A DNA stretch of 64,000 bases from Shewanella psychropiezotolerans (GTDB lineage Bacteria > Pseudomonadota > Gammaproteobacteria > Enterobacterales > Shewanellaceae). Shown piece by piece: positions 1 to 9,350 of this stretch. Below the pieces are notes generated by a model. It was not told the origin of the DNA. It searched no databases and saw nothing but the letters and a program-made list of their open reading frames with translations. The stretch covers positions 4,022,001-4,086,000 of the forward strand of contig NZ_CP041614.1 of NCBI RefSeq assembly GCF_007197555.1, written 5' to 3'. Each line of letters begins with the position of its first letter. The stretch's first letter is position 1. Made by a program: the position numbers and the translations under genes.

Positions 1-391
1 CGAGTAGCGCCTTAGCATCTTGGTGCGCCAATTCTCGTTTCACGCCATGAATTAGCGCCGGCATGGCAACATTCTCCAATGCGGTAAATTCCGGAAGCAG
101 GTGATGGAACTGATAGATGAAACCTAGATCTTGATTGCGTATCTCCGATTGTCGCCGACTCGATAATGCATAGAGGTCTTCTCCTAACATAGTCACGCTG
201 CCACTCGAAGGCTTGTCTAAGGTTCCCATAATGTGCAGTAACGTGCTCTTACCCGAACCCGATGTACCTACGATAGCCAGCTGCTCGCCTTTAAATACCT
301 GTAGATCCATATTGTTAAGCACTTGAGTATCGACGCTGCCCTCTTGGTAGCGCTTAGTCACACCTTTTACTTCCAGTAATAACTCTTGCAT
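1..391 (-). CDS. lolD: LolD, ATP-binding subunit of the lipoprotein-releasing ABC transporter (partial)
   Basis: This is the ATPase of the LolCDE complex, which extracts outer-membrane lipoproteins from the inner membrane and hands them to LolA. Translation from the ATG at 391 begins MQELLLEVKGVTKRY and contains the Walker A motif GTSGSGKST at about residues 42-50 and a Q-loop region (FIYQFHHLLPEF), typical of LolD. The gene runs off the left edge, so the signature motif and Walker B are not visible. It lies 101 bp downstream of lolC on the same strand, consistent with a lolCD(E) operon. Confident from the motif and the neighbour. Confidence 0.93.
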   Translation of the reverse strand, partial: MQELLLEVKGVTKRYQEGSVDTQVLNNMDLQVFKGEQLAIVGTSGSGKSTLLHIMGTLDKPSSGSVTMLGEDLYALSSRRQSEIRNQDLGFIYQFHHLLPEFTALENVAMPALIHGVKRELAHQDAKALL

Positions 392-492
392 CTTTTTAGC
401 TCTTCAATTCATTAATTTTTCAATTCATTCAAGCCACGTCATTGACCACGTAGCATCTAAGATGTCTTAAACTTAGCATCCATAAAATGTGT

Positions 493-1725
493 TTATTCAT
501 GCCTTAGCGCATTGGCTGGCTGTACCCCGGCGGCTCTCATCGCCGGATAGACGGTGGCAAAAAATGAGATAAGTAAGGTGCCTAAGACTATCAGACTCAT
601 CTGGCTCCATTCCAGTTGCACAGGCAGAGACTGACCCGCCCCAAGCACCGAGATGCCAAATGTATTTAAGATGGTATTGAGATTCAATGTGATTGCGATC
701 CCAACGACCAAACCGAAAACGAGTCCTATGATGGCATTGAGCGAGCCTTGGATCATAAATATCCCCATCACATCGGATGTCATCAATCCCTGAGTCTTGA
801 GCACGGCGACGTCGCTAGTCTTGTCGACCACCATCATCACCAGGGCGGATACAATGTTAAATGCAGCGACGGCGATGATGAGGCTTAGCATAAGAGACAT
901 CATATTCTTCTCCATCTTCACCGCACCGAAAAGATGACCATAGGTTTCACGCCAATCCGAGGTCGTGACCTTAAGATCATCTTTGCTAAATTCGGCTACC
1001 ACGTCAGCACTCAGATTGGCGGCATCGAAGGGATCATCGAGGTAGAACCTCAGATGCTTTACCTCACCGGGCTTTTGCCGCATCAGTCTCTGGGCATCTT
1101 CATAATGGACATAAGCCAGATTCGCATCGACTTGAGATCCCATCTCAAACACACCGGCAACCACAAAACTTCTCTGACTCGGCACCGGACCTAAGGGAGA
1201 ATAGATGACGCCTTCGCCGCTCAATAGTCTCACCTTATCACCGGATGATACATCCAGGCGTCTCGCAAGCAATGAGCCTAAAACGATGCGATACTTGCCC
1301 GCTTCAAGCTGTTCGAAACTGCCGTTAAAACTGCGCTGCATACTGGCTAAAAGATCATGTTCAAAATTGGGGTAAATGCCGTAGACCTGAATTGCACTTA
1401 TGTTGCTGCTAGATTGGATCATGGCCTGATTGGATATGCTGGGAGTGACACCGATAACACCCGGAAGTTTGCTCAGTTCGGTAATCTTACTCTGCCACTG
1501 CTCGATAGGTGTTGTCGAATGCACCGTCAACTGAGGAACAGCGCCTAATATGCGCTGTTTCAACTGACCTTCGAGTCCATTCATCACAGAGCTGACGATG
1601 ATCAACGCTGCCACGCCGAGTAAGATACCGGAAACCGCAAAAAAAGTGATGAAAGAGGCGAAGCCATTAGCCTTTCTCGCACGCCAATAACGAAAGCCTA
1701 TATGTGAAGATAACGCAAGATTCAT
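493..1725 (-). CDS. lolC: LolC/LolE-family lipoprotein-releasing permease
   Basis: Inner-membrane permease of the LolCDE system. The 410-residue product has one N-terminal membrane helix (about 25-50, FITFFAVSGILLGVAALIIV), a large periplasmic MacB-like domain (about 50-270) and three C-terminal helices (about 275-400), the standard FtsX/MacB layout. The N-terminal stretch RYWRARKANGFASFITFFAV is typical of the family. It is transcribed just upstream of lolD, which favours lolC over lolE; a lolE copy would be expected beyond the left edge. The symbol is slightly less certain than the family. Confidence 0.9.
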   Translation of the reverse strand: MNLALSSHIGFRYWRARKANGFASFITFFAVSGILLGVAALIIVSSVMNGLEGQLKQRILGAVPQLTVHSTTPIEQWQSKITELSKLPGVIGVTPSISNQAMIQSSSNISAIQVYGIYPNFEHDLLASMQRSFNGSFEQLEAGKYRIVLGSLLARRLDVSSGDKVRLLSGEGVIYSPLGPVPSQRSFVVAGVFEMGSQVDANLAYVHYEDAQRLMRQKPGEVKHLRFYLDDPFDAANLSADVVAEFSKDDLKVTTSDWRETYGHLFGAVKMEKNMMSLMLSLIIAVAAFNIVSALVMMVVDKTSDVAVLKTQGLMTSDVMGIFMIQGSLNAIIGLVFGLVVGIAITLNLNTILNTFGISVLGAGQSLPVQLEWSQMSLIVLGTLLISFFATVYPAMRAAGVQPANALRHE

Positions 1726-1822
1726 AGTGTCCTACAGGCCCAATAAATAATCAGCCTTGCTAAATCATTAAGATGCGCACGATAATAGGGGTAATAGCTA
1801 TATAAAAACAAGAGGAAATCCC

Positions 1823-2416
1823 TTGTTCACAGACTCAACTCCCTATTTTAGTGTGAAGCATGACTTTACCGCCTATCTTTCTCCTTGGCCGAAAGAACAG
1901 GCTCTGCCCACTGAATACGAATTAAGAGCCATGTTACCTACGGGTTTGCTGCTCATCAACGAAGTCAAAACCCTTGAATCTGACTGTTTATTGCAACTGA
2001 GACACCTAGACGACGATGCTAAGACTGTGGTGGATTACCTCAAACTCCAGTCCCGTAAGATAGATCTGGTTCTGCAGTATGTGTTAGAGCGTGAGCAGCA
2101 TGAAGGAAAACAATATCGGGGCGCCCACTTTGGCGGCAGTGGCATACGGATAATCAGCGATACTCAGCTTGTTGAAAATGACCAATTTAAGATCACTCTG
2201 CACATTCGAGATGAGTTAGTCGCCCTGTTATGCTTCGTAACAGTCACAGTCTCTGAGCCGTTAGATACAGATGACAATCAAGCTAGCTGCCAATACATCA
2301 GCAGTCTTGAGTTTACTCAAATATTGGAGACTGATGTGGAACAATTGGTCAAAGCCAGTCTAAGCGTGCAACAAAAGCAGCTTAAATTGCGTAAACAGGC
2401 GAAAACCAACTCATAA
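1823..2416 (+). CDS. PilZ-like domain protein
   Basis: A 197-residue soluble protein starting at TTG 1823, with an AGAGG ribosome site at 1811-1815. Residues about 100-150 contain GGSGIRIISD followed by a beta-rich segment, which resembles the second PilZ motif (D/N-x-S-x-x-G) although the first Ser/Asp position is degenerate. PilZ domains bind cyclic di-GMP; whether this one does is unclear because the RxxxR motif is not obvious (candidate REQHEGKQYR at about 90-100). It sits divergent from lolC and 75 bp ahead of mfd. Function unknown beyond the family guess. Confidence 0.6.
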   Translation: MFTDSTPYFSVKHDFTAYLSPWPKEQALPTEYELRAMLPTGLLLINEVKTLESDCLLQLRHLDDDAKTVVDYLKLQSRKIDLVLQYVLEREQHEGKQYRGAHFGGSGIRIISDTQLVENDQFKITLHIRDELVALLCFVTVTVSEPLDTDDNQASCQYISSLEFTQILETDVEQLVKASLSVQQKQLKLRKQAKTNS

Positions 2417-2491
2417 GTTTTCTCTAGCACAAGAGGCTGTAAGCCTCTACAATATCAGGCATCTTTGACGCTACTCTTTTGCCACATCTGA

Positions 2492-5400
2492 ATGAAATCT
2501 TTCTCAATATTGACTCCCCCCGCAGTCAAAAGTGCATCAAAAGCGCAAACACTATATACATTAGGTGGTGCCTCTCAAGCCATCACCTTAGCGAACCTGG
2601 TTCAACACCATGTCGGCATAACAGTTGCTGTGACTCACGACACACCCACAGCCCTGTTGCTTGAATCTGAACTGGATTATCTGCTCAAAGGTACCGATTT
2701 TCCGGTGTGGCTTTTCCCGGACAGAGAAACCTTGCCCTATGACAGTTTCTCTCCCCACCAAGATCTGGTATCCCAAAGATTAGAGACCTTATCTCGGCTG
2801 CCCAATGCCAAACAGGGACTGGTTATCGTTCCCTTAAGCACCTTGATGGTACGCTTACCGCCTAAATCCTTCTTAGCCGGCAATGTGCTCATGTTGAAAA
2901 AAGGCGATAATTATTGTCTTCAGGATGTCAAACAGCAACTGGTGAACACAGGTTATCATCTGGTCGAGCAGGTGTATGAACATGGAGAGTTTGCCGTCAG
3001 AGGCTCGATAATCGATCTATTCCCCATGGGCTCGGAGCAACCCTTCCGTATCGAGTTATTTGATGATGAAGTCGAGTCCATCAGACACTTCGAGCCAGAG
3101 AGCCAGAGATCCAGTGGGCAAATTGATTCGATACGTTTGCTGCCGGCAAAAGAGTTCCCAACCGATGATAAGGCAATTGAAGGCTTTAGACAGAGATACC
3201 GTCGACGTTTCGAACGCTTGGTTAAAGAACCTGAATCTGTCTATCAGATGGTCAGTCGAAAAATTTTTCCTGCTGGGATCGAGAGCTATCTGCCACTATT
3301 TTTCGACGAGACTGCCAGCCTGTTCGATTATCTGCCTGAACATGCTCAACTGGTCAATATCGGCGACCTTGAGGCCGCCTCTAAGGCCCATTTAGCCGAA
3401 GTTGAGCTGAGATATGAAGATAGACGCGTGGATCCTTTACGCCCGTTACTGGAACCTAAAGAGCTCTATCTACTCACGGAGCAGATTTTCGCTCATTTTA
3501 AGACCTTGCCAAGGAGCCAGCTCAAGATTGGCGAAGACTCGGATAAGGTCTCGGACAAGGGTCATCAGGCTAAACTAGAAAAACTGCCTGAGTTGACAGC
3601 CAATCACAAGTTAAAACAACCACTGCTCCAGCTTCAAGAATATGCGACTAAAGAGACCAGCATACTCTTCAGTGCGGAATCAGAGGGTCGCCGGGAAGCC
3701 TTACTCGAGCTACTCGGTAAGATAGATATCAAACCAAAACGATTCGGCAGCTTAGAGGAATTTACCGCCTCGAAGACTAAGCTTGGACTCATAGTCTCCC
3801 CTCTCTCTAACGGCTGCATCATAGAGAAAAGCCGAGGTGGAAAATTTAGCCTGGTCTGTGAAACCGAACTATTCGGTCATCGTATATCTCAAAAACGTCG
3901 CCGGGACAGACAGAAACAGATAAGCAGTGACGCCCTCGTCAAAAACTTAGCCGAGCTGAAAGTCGGCCAACCCATAGTCCACTTAGATCATGGAGTCGCA
4001 AAATATCAGGGACTGGAAACCTTAGATACCGGCGGCCTTGTCGCCGAATACCTCAAGTTAGAATATGCCGGCGGTGATAAACTTTATGTACCTGTGTCAT
4101 CACTTCACCTCATTAGCCGTTACAGTGTCGGGCCGGACGAAGAAGCCAACTTAAACAAACTTGGCAATGAAACATGGGCCAAGGCTAAGAAGAAAGCGGT
4201 AGAGAAGATCTGCGATGTCGCCGTCGAACTGCTCGATGTCTACGCACGGAGACAGGCGAGGCCAGGCACGGCGTGTAAAGTCGATGAACAAGAGTATGCA
4301 CAGTTCGCCAATAGTTTTCCCTTCGAAGAGACCGTCGATCAAGAGACCTCTATCAATGCTGTGTTAACAGATATGTGCTCTCCCATCTCCATGGATAGAC
4401 TTGTCTGTGGCGATGTCGGCTTTGGTAAGACAGAGGTGGCAATGAGAGCCGCCTTCGTCGCGGTCAACGATGGCAAGCAAGTAGCCATCTTAGTGCCAAC
4501 CACCTTACTGGCCCAACAACACTTCGAGAACTTCAAAGACAGATTTGCCGATTGGCCGGTTAAGATTGAGGTGATATCTCGCTTCAAGACGGCTAAAGAA
4601 CAGAAGCTGATCATGGATGAGCTAAGTAATGGTAAAGTCGATATCATCATAGGCACCCATAAATTACTGCATTCAGAGGGTGATTTTGAAAATCTAGGCT
4701 TGTTGGTCATCGATGAGGAGCACAGATTCGGTGTTAGGCAGAAAGAAAAGATTAAGGCGCTGCGGGCTAATGTAGATATCTTAACCTTAACGGCGACGCC
4801 TATTCCCAGAACACTCAATATGGCGATGTCTGGCATGCGGGATCTGTCAATTATTGCCACACCACCGGCCAAGCGGCTCGCGGTAAAGACCTTCATCAGG
4901 GAGTACGACCCCACCACAATTCGAGAAGCCTTACTGCGTGAAATTCTCCGTGGCGGACAAGCTTATTTTCTCCACAACAAGGTCGAAACCATAGAGAAAC
5001 GCGCCAACGAAATACGTGAGCTCCTGCCGGAAGCTAGAGTCGTGACGGCTCATGGCCAGATGCGGGAACGCGACTTAGAAAGAGTCATGTCTGACTTTTA
5101 TCATCAAAAGTTCAACGTACTCGTCTGTACCACCATTATCGAGACCGGCATCGATGTGCCCTCGGCTAACACCATAGTCATAGAGAGAGCCGATAACTTT
5201 GGTTTAGCCCAGCTGCACCAACTGAGAGGACGAGTCGGTCGCTCCCATCATCAGGCTTATGCCTACATGATGACGCCGCCCCCCAAAAGCATCTCATCCG
5301 ATGCACGAAAACGTCTTGAAGCCATCGGAGCCTTGGAAGATTTAGGTGCTGGATTTATGCTGGCCACCCAAGATCTCGAGATCCGCGGTGCCGGCGAGCT

Positions 5401-5977
5401 GTTAGGCGATGAACAATCTGGCCACATATCCAAGATAGGGTTCACCCTCTATATGGAGATGCTGGAAGATGCGGTTAAGTCGCTTAAAGAGGGAAAAGAG
5501 CCCTCTCTCAGTCAGATGCTTAGACGTCAGTGTGAGATAGAACTGCGAATTCCGGCCTTGCTGCCCGATGATTTCGTCCATGACGTCAATATTCGCTTGT
5601 CTCTGTATAAACGCATTGCCAACTGTGACTCTGAGAATGCCATCGATGAACTTAAAGTCGAACTTATCGATCGCTTTGGCATGCTACCTGACGCCACTAA
5701 AAACCTGATGGAGTTAACCCTGTACAAACATATGGCCACCCGTCTCGGCATTAAGAAACTTGAGATGCATGCCAAGGGTGGTAGCCTGGAATTTAACGAC
5801 GATCACTGCGTCGATCCGGGCTTTATTATTGGTTTACTGCAAAGTCAGCCACAAAACTATCGAATGGATGGCCCGAGTAAGTTAAAATTCCTCATCCCAG
5901 CCGAGTCACACAAGGATAGACTGGCACTGGTAAAATTGCTATTAGGGCAATTATCTCAACATCGTCTTGGAGAATAA
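2492..5977 (+). CDS. mfd: Transcription-repair coupling factor Mfd
   Basis: Mfd removes RNA polymerase stalled at DNA lesions and recruits UvrA for nucleotide excision repair. The 1161-residue length matches the family. The UvrB-homology module is at the N-terminus, the RNA-polymerase-interacting domain follows (about 475-540, with VHLDHGVAKYQGL), then the RecG-like translocase with Walker A GDVGFGKTEVAMR, the DEEH box (IDEEHRFGV) and the TATPIPRTLNM motif, and a C-terminal TRCF domain. The start ATG at 2492 gives MKSFSILTPP. It overlaps the leader of csiV, so the two are probably co-transcribed. Confidence 0.97.
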   Translation: MKSFSILTPPAVKSASKAQTLYTLGGASQAITLANLVQHHVGITVAVTHDTPTALLLESELDYLLKGTDFPVWLFPDRETLPYDSFSPHQDLVSQRLETLSRLPNAKQGLVIVPLSTLMVRLPPKSFLAGNVLMLKKGDNYCLQDVKQQLVNTGYHLVEQVYEHGEFAVRGSIIDLFPMGSEQPFRIELFDDEVESIRHFEPESQRSSGQIDSIRLLPAKEFPTDDKAIEGFRQRYRRRFERLVKEPESVYQMVSRKIFPAGIESYLPLFFDETASLFDYLPEHAQLVNIGDLEAASKAHLAEVELRYEDRRVDPLRPLLEPKELYLLTEQIFAHFKTLPRSQLKIGEDSDKVSDKGHQAKLEKLPELTANHKLKQPLLQLQEYATKETSILFSAESEGRREALLELLGKIDIKPKRFGSLEEFTASKTKLGLIVSPLSNGCIIEKSRGGKFSLVCETELFGHRISQKRRRDRQKQISSDALVKNLAELKVGQPIVHLDHGVAKYQGLETLDTGGLVAEYLKLEYAGGDKLYVPVSSLHLISRYSVGPDEEANLNKLGNETWAKAKKKAVEKICDVAVELLDVYARRQARPGTACKVDEQEYAQFANSFPFEETVDQETSINAVLTDMCSPISMDRLVCGDVGFGKTEVAMRAAFVAVNDGKQVAILVPTTLLAQQHFENFKDRFADWPVKIEVISRFKTAKEQKLIMDELSNGKVDIIIGTHKLLHSEGDFENLGLLVIDEEHRFGVRQKEKIKALRANVDILTLTATPIPRTLNMAMSGMRDLSIIATPPAKRLAVKTFIREYDPTTIREALLREILRGGQAYFLHNKVETIEKRANEIRELLPEARVVTAHGQMRERDLERVMSDFYHQKFNVLVCTTIIETGIDVPSANTIVIERADNFGLAQLHQLRGRVGRSHHQAYAYMMTPPPKSISSDARKRLEAIGALEDLGAGFMLATQDLEIRGAGELLGDEQSGHISKIGFTLYMEMLEDAVKSLKEGKEPSLSQMLRRQCEIELRIPALLPDDFVHDVNIRLSLYKRIANCDSENAIDELKVELIDRFGMLPDATKNLMELTLYKHMATRLGIKKLEMHAKGGSLEFNDDHCVDPGFIIGLLQSQPQNYRMDGPSKLKFLIPAESHKDRLALVKLLLGQLSQHRLGE

Positions 5978-5978
5978 T

Positions 5979-6920
5979 GTGTTAAGACAAACTTTTTTAA
6001 TCATTGCAGGCCTACTCTCTATCTCTCAGCAGGCCTACGCCCAGAATGAGCGCTGGTTTGAAGTTGAGGTCTATCTGTTCGAAAGAAGCAATGGACAATC
6101 TCAAGAGCAAGCACCGGCCCAGGTTTCTTTTCAAAACCCCAAGAGGATGGTGGATCTGATCTCGCCACTGTTCAGCACCAATATTACCGGTGCCAGCCTA
6201 GGTTTAGATGCCTGTTCAGCACATGATTGGGCCACTAAAGCCGATGAATGTAACCAACAACTCAGTTCATCCGCCCAAATGAATCACCCTTCTCAGATCC
6301 CATGGAGTATAGCTGCCCCATCGACGCAATATGGTGTACCGGGTGGCGCTCCCGTACTGCTAGCCAATAGTCAAAATCAGTTCAAAGACATCATAAGTAA
6401 ACTCTCCAGAGAAAGAGGCACTAAGAGTCTGCTGCACATGACTTGGCAGCAAGCCATGCAACCCAGACGCAGAGCCAAACCCGTTAGAATCTTCTCGGGA
6501 AAAGATTACTCTTCACGTTTTGAGCTAAATGGGCAATCGACTCTCAGCCAAACAACTCAGTCGGATGTGCCTGAGTTTGACTTTCTTGGAGGAAGTTTTG
6601 GCGTCGTTGAACATAAAGCGGTCTGGAAGCTCGATGGCACAATCAACATCTATCTGGATCACTACCTTTATGTTGAAACGGCATTAAATTTAAGAGAAGA
6701 AGGCACTAAAACCTTAGACGTGATGCGGGATAACACTCGATACAATTCGAGTGAAGTCAATCTGTCTACACCCTTCCTGTATTCCTTCCCTATGAAGCAA
6801 AACAGACGGGTCAGAAGCGATGAAGTTCATTACTTCGATCATCCCAGAATGGGAATGATTCTTCAGATAAGAAAGATGCAGCAACCCATAGACAGGCTTA
6901 ATACCCAGATCTTGGAATAA
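5979..6920 (+). CDS. csiV: CsiV-family periplasmic peptidoglycan-binding protein
   Basis: Likely homologue of CsiV, a periplasmic peptidoglycan-binding protein of vibrios that supports the PBP1A/LpoA synthase pathway and is encoded next to mfd there as well. The protein starts with a signal peptide (MLRQTFLIIAGLLSISQQAYA) followed by NERWFEVEVYLFER, a family hallmark. I chose GTG 5979 rather than TTG 5967 because a GGAG ribosome site lies at 5969-5972 inside the end of mfd and the signal peptide begins cleanly there. The start is one base past the mfd stop, implying translational coupling. The name rests on family resemblance and synteny. Confidence 0.75.
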   Translation: MLRQTFLIIAGLLSISQQAYAQNERWFEVEVYLFERSNGQSQEQAPAQVSFQNPKRMVDLISPLFSTNITGASLGLDACSAHDWATKADECNQQLSSSAQMNHPSQIPWSIAAPSTQYGVPGGAPVLLANSQNQFKDIISKLSRERGTKSLLHMTWQQAMQPRRRAKPVRIFSGKDYSSRFELNGQSTLSQTTQSDVPEFDFLGGSFGVVEHKAVWKLDGTINIYLDHYLYVETALNLREEGTKTLDVMRDNTRYNSSEVNLSTPFLYSFPMKQNRRVRSDEVHYFDHPRMGMILQIRKMQQPIDRLNTQILE

Positions 6921-6937
6921 TACCTATTGGTATAAAG
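6918..6937. repeat. Short palindromic intergenic repeat, copy 1
   Basis: The imperfect palindrome ATACCTATTGGTATAAA directly follows csiV. A near copy (ATACCTATCGGTATTAAA) lies at 56288-56306 after trpA. Both sit just 3' of an operon's last gene, between the stop codon and the terminator. Confidence 0.5.
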
Positions 6938-6957
6938 TCCAGCTAAATTCATACACA

Positions 6958-6992
6958 AGAAGACCCTAAGCCCTTTGGCTTCGGGTCTTTTC
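6958..6992. terminator. Bidirectional terminator between csiV and acyP
   Basis: AGACCC (6961-6966) pairs with GGGTCT (6983-6988), with an inner AAGCC/GGCTT stem, flanked by A-rich sequence on the left and TTTT on the right. It lies between convergent genes and can serve both. Confidence 0.85.
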
Positions 6993-7013
6993 AATATTAG
7001 ATAACTTTTCTAA

Positions 7014-7289
7014 TTAAGATTGAACAATCGAGAAATCTAAATAGATCTCATCGGCTTCATCTTCTTCAACAAAGACTTGAGAAACATTGGATTGAGGTGA
7101 GCCGATTTGGCACCAATCGATCAGGTTATCCACCGCGGGAAAGGCTCCCTGAGCTAAAATAGTGACATTACCATCATCGTCATTTGAGACATAACCAGTT
7201 AAGCCTAAGGCCTTGGCTTTCGATAAAGCGTAACGCCTATAACAAACACCTTGAACCTTTCCTTGAACGTTTATCTTGACTCTTTTCAT
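7014..7289 (-). CDS. acyP: Acylphosphatase
   Basis: Small (91-residue) hydrolase of acyl phosphates such as carbamoyl phosphate and 1,3-bisphosphoglycerate. The phosphate loop GKVQGVCYRRYA contains the catalytic Arg, and GYVSNDDDGNV carries the catalytic Asn, both at the expected family positions (about 10-24 and 34-44). The length is normal. It is monocistronic, convergent with csiV and followed by a gene-free region of 414 bp upstream. Confidence 0.93.
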   Translation of the reverse strand: MKRVKINVQGKVQGVCYRRYALSKAKALGLTGYVSNDDDGNVTILAQGAFPAVDNLIDWCQIGSPQSNVSQVFVEEDEADEIYLDFSIVQS

Positions 7290-7354
7290 GCTAAAATCCT
7301 CAAATTCCCTCTTTTGAAGATAACGTAAACCCGTCGACTAGGCAAAATATAGGC

Positions 7355-7386
7355 AAAAAAAACAGCTAACTAAAGTTGGCTAGCTG
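7355..7386 (-). terminator. Minus-strand terminator-like hairpin upstream of acyP
   Basis: CAGCTA (7363-7368) pairs with TAGCTG (7381-7386), with an inner AAC/GTT pairing. On the minus strand it is followed by eight T. No protein gene ends here on that strand, so it would end a non-coding transcript. Confidence 0.55.
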
Positions 7387-7417
7387 CATCGGGCGACATA
7401 CGCAAATTGGTGAGTCT

Positions 7418-7485
7418 AAAAAAGACTAATTCTTTAGTCGTATCAATTTGTATCACTTGTTACTGTGCTCGACACTTTACACTGA
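7418..7485 (-). ncRNA. Candidate small RNA, about 65-130 nt, with CRP-like control
   Basis: On the minus strand, a CRP-like site centred at about 7547 lies 61-62 bp upstream of a plausible start near 7485, with a TTATCT -10 element near 7495-7490. The transcript would reach a perfect 6-bp hairpin (GACTAA/TTAGTC, 7424-7439) followed by six T, and a second terminator at 7355-7386. There is no open reading frame with a good ribosome site in between. I do not recognise it as Spot 42 or CyaR by sequence. It is an inference from signals only. Confidence 0.35.
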
Positions 7486-7525
7486 CAAAGATAACATTCA
7501 AACAAAAACCAGCTTTTTCATCTAA

Positions 7526-7567
7526 CTTCCACATTACATGTGATCAAGATCACCTGTAATGTGGAAG
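7526..7567. promoter_or_regulatory. 42-bp near-perfect palindrome containing a CRP-like site
   Basis: Left arm 7526-7545 and right arm 7548-7567 match over 20 bp with one mismatch. The centre reads TGTGATCAAGATCACC, which fits the CRP consensus TGTGA-N6-TCACA except for the final base. Neither arm is followed by a T run, so it is not a terminator. It probably binds a dimeric regulator. Confidence 0.6.
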
Positions 7568-7650
7568 AAATCAGTATCTTATACTGATGTACCAGTTAGC
7601 TATTTTGAATGTAAACCCAATATTGTCTAAGATGACTCGATGGCAGGCGT

Positions 7651-7673
7651 AAAAAAGCCGCTCGAAAGCGGCT
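7651..7673 (-). terminator. Terminator of ycfP
   Basis: AGCCGCT (7656-7662), loop CGAA, AGCGGCT (7667-7673); on the minus strand it is followed by a T run (A run at 7651-7656 on the plus strand). It lies 30 bp after the ycfP stop. Confidence 0.85.
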
Positions 7674-7703
7674 GATAAGATAATTATCTAACGGTATAAC
7701 AAA

Positions 7704-8243
7704 CTAGCCCAGCTTAAATGAAGCAATTGTTGATAGCTGGCTCGCCAACACCGGGAATTTGTGGGGCTGGTCTTCATCCCAAATCACTTGGTAATACTCA
7801 CTCAGTTCGTCATAAACCTGAGCATTGTTATTCACATCATCTGAACGAGAGAGAATAACTAAGGCTTTACCTTCATTTTTAGACCTGAATTTGTCAACAC
7901 ATTTACTGGTAATATCGGCATATTCTTCGGGCCTGTCTATCTGGCCAACCATGTTAATCTCAGGTGACAGGTTAGGGTTAATTAACACTGCTCTTAGCCC
8001 ATTTAAAAATCCAATACGCTCGGCCCAAAATGCGCCTAAGCCCACCCCTAAAATTAAGGGTGCAGTATCATCTGATTGTTGGAGTTGACGACTCACTTCG
8101 TTTAGCAACTGCTGCATATCATGTTTGGGATGCTGAGTGCTATAACTCACCAGACGCACATCCTTATCGATAAATTGCAATTGACGCATCTTTTCATGAT
8201 TACCTGGGCTCGTCGCATCGAAGCCATGTAAATAGAGGATCAT
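7704..8243 (-). CDS. ycfP: YcfP family (UPF0227) alpha/beta-hydrolase-like protein
   Basis: The 179-residue product matches the YcfP family from its first residues: [16 protein letters not shown], then [26 protein letters not shown] and LVILSRSDD. The fold is esterase-like, with a nucleophile-elbow region GVGLGAFW in which the usual Ser is replaced (G-V-G-L-G), so catalysis is uncertain. In E. coli ycfP lies directly downstream of nagZ, and the same order holds here with a 96-bp gap. The biochemical role is not established. Confidence 0.9.
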   Translation of the reverse strand: MILYLHGFDATSPGNHEKMRQLQFIDKDVRLVSYSTQHPKHDMQQLLNEVSRQLQQSDDTAPLILGVGLGAFWAERIGFLNGLRAVLINPNLSPEINMVGQIDRPEEYADITSKCVDKFRSKNEGKALVILSRSDDVNNNAQVYDELSEYYQVIWDEDQPHKFPVLASQLSTIASFKLG

Positions 8244-8339
8244 TGTGCTACCTGTAATAATGTAGAATATTCACTTTAGCTAACTTAACTCGTCAATGAG
8301 TTGAGCTATATCAAATACTCAGGTAAAAGAAAGTAAGTT

Positions 8340-9350
8340 TTACTGATTGAATGTTTCAGCCAAAGCCTTAGCCTTTTTCCAACGCTCTTCTTGCTGTAAT
8401 GCTTGGGCGACTAAATAGGCATCGGGTTTTAACAAGTTAGCCGCTCTATCTGGCTTCTCGCTAGGCCAATCGAGTTCATTGAGTACCTCTGCTGCGCCAG
8501 CAGCGTCGTTACACACCAAGATCATGTTACAACCGGCATCTAATGCCGCTTTCGCTCTCTGCTTATAACCTCCCACGACGCCAGCACCTTTCATGCCGAG
8601 ATCATCCGAGAAGATAACGCCTTGAAAATCCAGTTCGCCTCTCAACACTTGCTTGAGCCAGTATGGTGAGAAACCTGCAGGATTAGGATCGACTTTAGGA
8701 TAAATAACATGGGCAGGCATCACGCCCTGAAGCTTCTGCTGCTCGATAAGCGTCTTAAAAGGGAGCATATCCAGATTACGGATTTCGGCCTCACAGCGCT
8801 CATCTACCGCTTGGGCCAAGTGTGAATCAGTTTCTACACTGCCATGACCTGGAAAATGTTTGCCCACAGCAGCCATGCCAGCTTGATTCATACCTGAGAT
8901 AAAACTCTCGGCTAAACTGATCACGATTTCCGGCTCAGAGCCAAATGCCCGCTTGCCTATGACTCTACTGACTCTGTCCAGATCCAGCACAGGCGCGAAA
9001 CTAAGATCGATATCGCACGCCAATAGCTCAATTGCCATGAGAAAACCTAATTCAACAGCCCAAGTCTGGGCCTTAGATACATCGCCACCTGCATGAGACA
9101 ATATATCGCCCATGGCAGGTATTAGAGTGAAACCATCTCGAAACCGCTGCACTCGCCCACCTTCATGATCTACGGCTATGATAAGATCGGATCTCACCTC
9201 TCTTATCGATTTTATTAACGCGATCAATTGCTCTCTATCGACAAAGTTGCGCGTAAATAGGATCAGGCCACCCACCATGGGATGCTTAAGTTGTTCAAGC
9301 TCGGCTTCACTAGCTTGGGTCGATAAAAGATCTAACATTAAATAGCTCAC
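8340..9350 (-). CDS. nagZ: Beta-N-acetylhexosaminidase NagZ
   Basis: Cytoplasmic glycoside hydrolase family 3 enzyme that removes GlcNAc from 1,6-anhydro-muropeptides during cell-wall recycling; its product influences AmpC induction in many gammaproteobacteria. The 336-residue length fits. KHFPGHGSVETDSH carries the His of the mobile catalytic loop, and FSDDLGM carries the nucleophile Asp. No signal peptide is present, as expected. It is upstream of ycfP, probably in one operon. Confidence 0.95.
   Translation of the reverse strand: MSYLMLDLLSTQASEAELEQLKHPMVGGLILFTRNFVDREQLIALIKSIREVRSDLIIAVDHEGGRVQRFRDGFTLIPAMGDILSHAGGDVSKAQTWAVELGFLMAIELLACDIDLSFAPVLDLDRVSRVIGKRAFGSEPEIVISLAESFISGMNQAGMAAVGKHFPGHGSVETDSHLAQAVDERCEAEIRNLDMLPFKTLIEQQKLQGVMPAHVIYPKVDPNPAGFSPYWLKQVLRGELDFQGVIFSDDLGMKGAGVVGGYKQRAKAALDAGCNMILVCNDAAGAAEVLNELDWPSEKPDRAANLLKPDAYLVAQALQQEERWKKAKALAETFNQ

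Larger units (their letters stand above)
7290..7703. other. Gene-free region between acyP and ycfP
   Basis: 414 bp without a convincing protein gene. It holds two minus-strand terminator-like hairpins (7355-7386 and 7418-7439), a 42-bp near-perfect palindrome with a CRP-like core (7526-7567), a second short inverted repeat (7570-7588) and the ycfP terminator (7651-7673). The arrangement suggests a regulated minus-strand transcript, listed separately. Confidence 0.7.

Noticed and set aside
7290..7703. A tRNA or known CRP-regulated small RNA such as Spot 42 or CyaR
   Set aside because: No cloverleaf or CCA end is seen, and the sequence does not resemble those RNAs as I know them.
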